Source: Flammeovirgaceae bacterium UBA6059
GTDB lineage: Bacteria; Bacteroidota; Bacteroidia; Cytophagales; Cyclobacteriaceae
Length of the DNA: 64,000 bases
Direction of reading: 5' to 3'
NCBI GenBank assembly: GCA_002435755.1
Contig: DIYH01000030.1
Span: forward strand, 1-64,000
Shown: piece after piece, positions 59,160-64,000 of the stretch
How the letters are laid out: each line of letters opens with the position of its first letter
Numbering within the stretch: the first letter of the stretch is position 1
Translations under genes and position numbers: made by a program
The notes under the pieces: model-generated
The model's input: the letters and a program-made list of their open reading frames with translations, nothing else
The model's database searches: none
What the model was told of the DNA's origin: nothing

Positions 59160-61556
59160 GTGAGGCTTTTTGCGAGACTACATATTACTATTCTAGCACT
59201 GTTCCTGACAGGATGTCTCGGTACCAGCTACCTCAAAGAAGATCAAAAACTACTTTATAAGCAAAAGCTCGATGGAGTCCAGGGATTGAACCGGGAAGCG
59301 CTTAATGCTTATCATCAAGCCCGACCCAACAGGCGCCTGCCACTTATTCAGTGGTCCCCCTATATTGACATCTATCAAATCGGTAAGAGTGCTTATGACT
59401 CTTCAAAATATCTCCGTAAGAAAGCCAGGATAGACACTACCTACAAGATGAGAATTGCTAAGGCTGGTGATCATCAGCGACGTGCAATTAAACTTAGGTC
59501 AAAGATGAATAAAAAACTCGCCAAGCAGGATCGCGCTCTTAAAGAAGGCAATCTCTTTATGCGTTGGGGAGAACAGCCCTCAATTTACGATAGTACAAAC
59601 TCAAGGGCTACAGTGGATCAATTCGAGAAATACCTCTATTCAAAGGGCTACTTCAATGCCCAGGTGGACTATAGTATCGAGCAATTCAACAAACTGGTAA
59701 CGGTGACTTACAATATCAAAAGGGCTCAACCCTATGTCATTGATTCCACTTTCCTGACTATTCCGGATACTAAAGTCGATTCTCTGGTAAGAGCTAATCT
59801 GTCCTCGACTCTTATCAACAAAGGAGACAACTATGAGCAGAATAACCTGACTGAGGAACGCGAACGGCTTAATGAGTTAATGGTAAACAATGGCTACTTC
59901 GACTTCAGTCGGCAATACATCTCATTTGAAGTGGACTCATCTTCATTGGATGATAAAAGGGTCATTGTCCATACAGTGATCCGCAACCCGGTTGATCGTA
60001 CTAGCCATAAAATATCCAGAATAGATTCAGTGTTTTTTGTGACAGATGCAGATTTGGTAAATATTCCAAGAAATCGCTTACGAGAGAAGTATAATAGCGT
60101 CATCTACAACTATCATAAAAAGAGGTATTCAAAAAAGATCATTGATTGGCGCCTTTTTTTATACCCTGGCCAACTATATAGCAAAGCCAATACCTTCGAA
60201 ACACAGCGACAGCTTTCTAACCTTGACATCTACAAGTTCATCAACGTAAAGTATGATACAACCGGCGGTCAATTCACCGCCAACGTCTTCACAAGTCCTC
60301 TAAAGAAGTTCGAAACTTCTACAGAAGTCGGTGTAAATGTTAGCCAGGGACTTCCTGGCCCTTTTGTCAACGCTAGCTTAAAAGTGAGGAATATCTTCAG
60401 AGGCCTGGATAATATGACCCTATCCGGACAGTTCGGGATTGAGGGTGTAGCTTCAGCAACAGAAGAAACCAATGTATACTCCAGTGTGGAGTACGGTGCA
60501 AACCTGTCTTTCGACTTTCCCCAGTTCTTATTTCCTTTAGGAAGTGCTTACAAGAGCCGTATTGGCCAAAACAACCCCAGAACCAGACTTACTGCGGGAC
60601 TGAATTTCATCGACAGGCCAGAGTACCTGCGAAACAGTATAAACACACGGATCGATTACACTTGGCAAAAGAATGACAGTAAGAGTTATGTGCTTACCCC
60701 CGGAGATTTTGGATTTATTGACTCAGAGCTTACTAATGAGTTCGATAGCCTGCTCAATGATCTGGCAATGAACGGCAACAATCTCAGAAACTCGTTCCTA
60801 CCTTCTTTTGTATCCAGTTCTTCATTTGCGGTAGTTTATAATTTCAACAATTATGGTAATATCATACGTCGGTCCTCCTACCTCAGGCTCTTTGCAGAGG
60901 CTGGCGGCAATCTGCTAAACTTCGTAGGTGAACAACCTTTTGGAAACAACCTGGAATACTATCGGTGGCTAAAGTTTAATGCTGATTTCAGAGCCATTAG
61001 ACCTACTTCGCAAAGCAACGCCATCGCTTTTCGTATCAATACCGGAGTGGCCTACAGCTACGGTGATAATGAAACACTACCTTATGAAAAATTCTTTTTT
61101 GCTGGAGGTAGCAATAGCATTAGAGCATGGAGGCCCAGAAGACTAGGTCCGGGCTCTTCTAATCAAACCAATGAGGCTGGTGAGCAGATCAATGATTTCG
61201 AGCAACCCGGTGATATCATTATCGAATCCAGCATTGAGTTCCGACACAAGCTATTCGGTTTTGTCAATGGGGCATTGTTTTTCGATGCAGGCAATGTGTG
61301 GACACTCAGATTAGAAGATGCGAGACCAGGGTCTCAGTTTCGCTTCGATCGGTTCTACCGTGAAATCGCTATTGGAGGTGGTTATGGAGTACGGTTCGAT
61401 TTCTCATTCCTCTTACTGCGACTTGATACGGCATTCAAGATCTATGATCCTACCAGAAACGGTGGGATTTTCATCTGGGACAAAGACTTCAATAACCCTG
61501 AGTATCAGCAACTACGTGACCTGATCATCAATATCGGTATTGGCTATCCTTTTTAG
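59160..61556 (+). CDS. tamL: TamL, lipidated TamA-like outer membrane protein
   Basis: 798 aa, GTG start. Lipobox LTGC (Cys19) after a short signal peptide. N-terminal POTRA-like part, then C-terminal D15/Omp85 barrel with RRSSYLRLFAEAGGNLLNF, YEKFFFAGGSNSIRAWRPRRLGPG and GYGVRFDFSFLLLRLDTAFKIYDP. Bacteroidota carry this lipidated TamA variant in place of classical TamA; partners with TamB for outer-membrane assembly or lipid transport. The start is fixed by the signal sequence. Confidence 0.85.
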   Translation: MRLFARLHITILALFLTGCLGTSYLKEDQKLLYKQKLDGVQGLNREALNAYHQARPNRRLPLIQWSPYIDIYQIGKSAYDSSKYLRKKARIDTTYKMRIAKAGDHQRRAIKLRSKMNKKLAKQDRALKEGNLFMRWGEQPSIYDSTNSRATVDQFEKYLYSKGYFNAQVDYSIEQFNKLVTVTYNIKRAQPYVIDSTFLTIPDTKVDSLVRANLSSTLINKGDNYEQNNLTEERERLNELMVNNGYFDFSRQYISFEVDSSSLDDKRVIVHTVIRNPVDRTSHKISRIDSVFFVTDADLVNIPRNRLREKYNSVIYNYHKKRYSKKIIDWRLFLYPGQLYSKANTFETQRQLSNLDIYKFINVKYDTTGGQFTANVFTSPLKKFETSTEVGVNVSQGLPGPFVNASLKVRNIFRGLDNMTLSGQFGIEGVASATEETNVYSSVEYGANLSFDFPQFLFPLGSAYKSRIGQNNPRTRLTAGLNFIDRPEYLRNSINTRIDYTWQKNDSKSYVLTPGDFGFIDSELTNEFDSLLNDLAMNGNNLRNSFLPSFVSSSSFAVVYNFNNYGNIIRRSSYLRLFAEAGGNLLNFVGEQPFGNNLEYYRWLKFNADFRAIRPTSQSNAIAFRINTGVAYSYGDNETLPYEKFFFAGGSNSIRAWRPRRLGPGSSNQTNEAGEQINDFEQPGDIIIESSIEFRHKLFGFVNGALFFDAGNVWTLRLEDARPGSQFRFDRFYREIAIGGGYGVRFDFSFLLLRLDTAFKIYDPTRNGGIFIWDKDFNNPEYQQLRDLIINIGIGYPF

Positions 61557-61579
61557 AATAATCTAATACTAATCGTACC

Positions 61580-61587
61580 TACCTTTG
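61580..61587 (+). promoter_or_regulatory. TACCTTTG -7 box upstream of sbtA
   Basis: TACCTTTG fits the Bacteroidota -7 pattern and lies 17 bases before the ATG at 61604. It follows the TamL stop and may start transcription of sbtA-sbtB-hemF. Confidence 0.45.
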
Positions 61588-61603
61588 CGGCTAAATCCAA
61601 GCC

Positions 61604-62578
61604 ATGCACGAAGGACTCATCATTGATAATCTGCTCAATCCTACTATCCTATTTTTCTTTCTGGGAATGATTGCCGTGTGGATTAAATCGGACCTTGAAA
61701 TTCCCCAACCTTTGCCTCGGCTCTTTTCATTGTATTTGCTGCTCGCCATTGGGTTTAAGGGGGGTGTCGAGCTGGCACATACCGGCATTGATCTTAGCAT
61801 AGTCAAGACTTTGCTATTTGCTGTGATATCATCAGTTGTGATACCTGTTTATCTCTTTTTTATACTCAAGCAGCGCTTAGACATCAACAATGCAGGGGCA
61901 ATAGCAGCTACCTACGGATCGGTGAGTGCTGTTACATTCGTTACGGCAGTAGCTTTCCTTCAAAACCTTAACATAAGCTACGGTGGTCATATGGTTGCTG
62001 CATTAGCATTAATGGAATCCCCATCCATTATCATCGGAGTATTTCTGGTAAGACAATTCGACTCCTCAGCATCGAGCGGAGCAAAGCGATTGGGCATCAG
62101 TGAAACACTGCGAGAGGCCTTTACCAACGGCTCTGTGGTCATGATATTAGGTAGCTTGCTTATAGGCCTTCTGAGCGGGCAGAGGGGTTCGGAGGCCCTT
62201 ACACCATTTACCAACGATATATTTAAAGGTATGCTTTGCTTCTTTTTGTTGGATATGGGCATACTAGCTGCCAATCGGGTAAGAGCACTGCGCAATGCCG
62301 GCCCTTTCCTGATCATCTTCGCTATTATAGTGCCACTCATTCATGGGGTATTGTCAATCATCATATCCATGGCACTGGACATCACTGAGGGTAATGCGCT
62401 TTTGCTCGCTGTGTTAGTATCCAGTGGGTCTTATATTGCCGTGCCTGCGGCATATCGCCTGGCCGTACCCAAAGCAAATCCGGGCTTGTATGTACCAATG
62501 TCACTCGCCATTACATTCCCATTTAACATTATCCTGGGTATACCTCTGTATTTTTATTTGATCAATCAATTCCATTAG
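61604..62578 (+). CDS. sbtA: SbtA-type sodium/bicarbonate permease
   Basis: 324 aa, about ten TM helices. Matches the Na+-dependent bicarbonate transporter family (DUF897): LLLAIGFKGGVELAHTGI, AATYGSVSAVTFVTAVAFLQN, ALMESPSIIIGVFLVRQ, and SSGSYIAVPAAYRLAVPKANPGLYVPMSL. It raises internal bicarbonate in cyanobacteria; in heterotrophs it may feed carboxylases. Followed by sbtB (1-base gap). Confidence 0.85.
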   Translation: MHEGLIIDNLLNPTILFFFLGMIAVWIKSDLEIPQPLPRLFSLYLLLAIGFKGGVELAHTGIDLSIVKTLLFAVISSVVIPVYLFFILKQRLDINNAGAIAATYGSVSAVTFVTAVAFLQNLNISYGGHMVAALALMESPSIIIGVFLVRQFDSSASSGAKRLGISETLREAFTNGSVVMILGSLLIGLLSGQRGSEALTPFTNDIFKGMLCFFLLDMGILAANRVRALRNAGPFLIIFAIIVPLIHGVLSIIISMALDITEGNALLLAVLVSSGSYIAVPAAYRLAVPKANPGLYVPMSLAITFPFNIILGIPLYFYLINQFH

Positions 62579-62579
62579 C

Positions 62580-62873
62580 ATGAAACCTCTTAAAAAAGTA
62601 GAGATTGTAGTCGGAGCAAAAGAGACTAAACAAGTCATTGAGATCCTTGAAGCTCAGAACCTTGCGAAATATACAATCATCAAAAACGCCTCGGGGAGAG
62701 GTGACTCATGGGAAAGAGATGGTTTTGGGTTGTCTGACGTCTTCCAAAACCACTACTTGCTTTTTGCATGTACAGAAGAAGAATTCAACAAGGTAAAAGA
62801 AGACATCCGTACCCTACTCAAGGACACTGGAGGGATATGTCTCATCAGTGATGTAATGTGGCTTAACCATTGA
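62580..62873 (+). CDS. sbtB: SbtB-like PII protein
   Basis: 97 aa. Ferredoxin-like PII fold: KKVEIVVGAKETKQVIEILEAQNLAKYTIIKNASGRG, then GLSDVFQNHYLLFACTEEEFNKVKEDI and a C-terminal strand. The T-loop is short and the C-terminal Cys extension of cyanobacterial SbtB is absent. Binds adenine nucleotides or cAMP in the family. Paired with SbtA. Confidence 0.8.
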   Translation: MKPLKKVEIVVGAKETKQVIEILEAQNLAKYTIIKNASGRGDSWERDGFGLSDVFQNHYLLFACTEEEFNKVKEDIRTLLKDTGGICLISDVMWLNH

Positions 62874-62876
62874 TGA

Positions 62877-63779
62877 ATGCTTACTAAAGAAGAAATAACC
62901 GATTGGTTCAAGGGACTGCAGGATCGTATTTGCGATAGCTTGGAAAAAGCTGACGGAGGTGCCCACTTCGAAGAAGACCAGTGGAATCGACCTGGTGGAG
63001 GCGGTGGCAGGTCCAGGGTAATCAGAAATGGTAATGTATTAGAAAAAGGAGGGGTCAACTTCTCGGCCGTTTGGGGAAAGACACCTGAAGCCATTCTCAA
63101 AGCCTTAAAGCTCAAGGAAGCTGACTTTTACGCCACAGGAGTATCTATTGTCTTACATCCTATCAACCCGATGGTCCCCATCATTCATATGAATGTTCGG
63201 TACTTTGAGATGACGAATGGGGTCTATTGGTTTGGGGGAGGTATAGACTTGACACCACATTATGTAGACAAGGCGGATGCCACTCATTTTCATCAAAGGC
63301 TTAAGCAGGTTTGCGATAAACACGACCTTGGATATTATGCTAAGTTCAAGTCATGGGCCGATGACTACTTTTTCATCAAACATCGCGATGAAACCCGTGG
63401 AATAGGCGGGATATTCTTCGATCATCTCAAGGAAGGCCAGCAACATAGCAAAGACGAGATATGGAGCTTTGTGAAAGATGTAGGTGATACTTTTGTTCCG
63501 ATTTATACTCACTTTATGACTAAAAATCATGATTTGGCCTATGGAGAACAAGAGTTACAATGGCAGCAGTTGCGAAGGGGTAGATACGTCGAGTTTAACC
63601 TGGTGCTGGATAAAGGCACCAAGTTTGGCTTAGACACCAATGGCAGGATAGAGTCAATTTTGATGAGCTTACCTCCACTTGCCGGTTGGGAGTACAATTA
63701 TCAACTTGTAGCAGGCTCTAAAGAGGCTGAGACACAGGACCTGCTCATCAAAGGTTTAGATTGGACAAGCCATGATTGA
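62877..63779 (+). CDS. hemF: Oxygen-dependent coproporphyrinogen III oxidase
   Basis: 300 aa. PGGGGGRSRVIRNGNVLEKGGVNFSAVWG, VSIVLHPINPMVPIIHMNVRYFEM, YWFGGGIDLTPHYV, and RGRYVEFNLVLDKGTKFGL are HemF hallmarks. Oxidative decarboxylation of coproporphyrinogen III in heme synthesis, requires O2. 3 bases after sbtB. Aerobic metabolism is implied. Confidence 0.9.
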   Translation: MLTKEEITDWFKGLQDRICDSLEKADGGAHFEEDQWNRPGGGGGRSRVIRNGNVLEKGGVNFSAVWGKTPEAILKALKLKEADFYATGVSIVLHPINPMVPIIHMNVRYFEMTNGVYWFGGGIDLTPHYVDKADATHFHQRLKQVCDKHDLGYYAKFKSWADDYFFIKHRDETRGIGGIFFDHLKEGQQHSKDEIWSFVKDVGDTFVPIYTHFMTKNHDLAYGEQELQWQQLRRGRYVEFNLVLDKGTKFGLDTNGRIESILMSLPPLAGWEYNYQLVAGSKEAETQDLLIKGLDWTSHD

Positions 63780-64000
63780 CTGGCTGGTCAACTTAGACAG
63801 AGCGCTCTTTGTCTTTCTTAATGGTATTCACCATCCGTCAATGGACCCAATAATGGTCTTCTTTAGCGCCAAACTTGTCTGGGTACCATTATATGCTTTT
63901 TTGATTTACCTGTTGTTCAAAAGGTTCCACAAACAGGGGTTCATTTATCTAATCGCTGTTTTGCTAGCTGTCGGAGCTGCGGATCAGCTGACCAGTACAT
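63772..64000 (+). CDS. PAP2-family phosphatase, partial
   Basis: First 76 residues only; the window ends inside. Starts MIDWLVNLDRALFVFLNGIHHPSMDP, then membrane helices (VWVPLYAFLIYLLFKRF, FIYLIAVLLAVGAADQLTS). The LNGIHHPSMDPIMVFFS start is typical of membrane PAP2 lipid phosphatases. Overlaps hemF by 8 nt. The catalytic motif lies beyond the end. Confidence 0.75.
   Translation, partial: MIDWLVNLDRALFVFLNGIHHPSMDPIMVFFSAKLVWVPLYAFLIYLLFKRFHKQGFIYLIAVLLAVGAADQLTST

Overview
The window is a piece of a Bacteroidota chromosome. Cytophagales are the most likely order, judged from the predicted proteins: a BatB/BatC pair, a lipid-anchored TamA-like TamL, an AraC regulator with a seven-helix membrane domain, an FtsX/MacB-type permease, DUF4468, TAnnTTTG-type -7 boxes and weak Shine-Dalgarno signals. 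It has two unlike halves. Bases 1 to about 41.85 kb are an integrated tailed phage, nearly all on the minus strand. Bases 41.9-64 kb are ordinary chromosome, mostly plus strand, starting with tRNA-Arg(TCT) and tRNA-Ser(GCT). No species can be named from sequence alone.

Prophage, read in its own direction (right to left). At the chromosomal junction (39.1-41.5 kb) is a short block of non-phage-like genes: a variant SRAP protein, a lipoprotein, a membrane-anchored HIRAN protein and a small unknown protein. The head module follows (38.9-34.1 kb): two unknown proteins, an S49 prohead protease, a major capsid protein with an apparent carbohydrate-binding-type insert, a coiled-coil protein and a probable tail-tube or head structural protein, closed by a terminator. 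After a secreted-protein cargo gene with a terminator on each side come packaging and portal genes (33.4-28.3 kb), a lysis cassette (coiled-coil membrane protein, M15 endolysin, 3-TM holin; 27.4-26.0 kb), connector genes (26.0-23.8 kb), a reversed DUF4468 gene, and tail genes: tape measure, two paralogous FN3 proteins (one a 1141-residue fibre with a LamG-like end), a vWA-domain tail protein and another large tail protein (23.0-11.7 kb). A small lipoprotein and a periplasmic TPR protein follow. The lysogeny switch (8.2-10.1 kb) has two XRE regulators with a RadC/JAB gene between them. The early operon (8.5-0.05 kb) holds a ParB-like protein, a run of small unknown genes with 4-nt overlaps, an ASCH protein, a DnaB-N-like protein, a DUF3987 ATPase and a minimal PolX nucleotidyltransferase. 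A 324-bp cluster of CGTCCG motifs separates the last two and is a candidate replication origin. No integrase is present, so the left end probably lies outside the window. The tRNA-Arg 3' end faces the element and is the natural candidate attachment site.

Chromosome. After the tRNAs: a PD40 beta-propeller protein and a serine hydrolase (minus strand), an ABC-type permease, an AraC-family membrane regulator with two tandem NTF2-like proteins, a decayed ORF, BatB-BatC, a thiolase, a MORN/YwqK-type repeat protein, PurC, a STAS protein, RNase Z, a YhhQ-type queuosine-precursor transporter, a TrmH-family RNA methyltransferase, TamL, an SbtA-SbtB bicarbonate transporter/PII pair, coproporphyrinogen oxidase HemF, and a PAP2 phosphatase cut by the window end.

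The prophage intergenic regions carry several families of short palindromic repeats. The best candidates for something undescribed are the CGTCCG cluster, the vWA tail protein, the capsid insert, the SRAP/lipoprotein/HIRAN block beside the tRNA and the three ATGCAATTGCAT palindromes.
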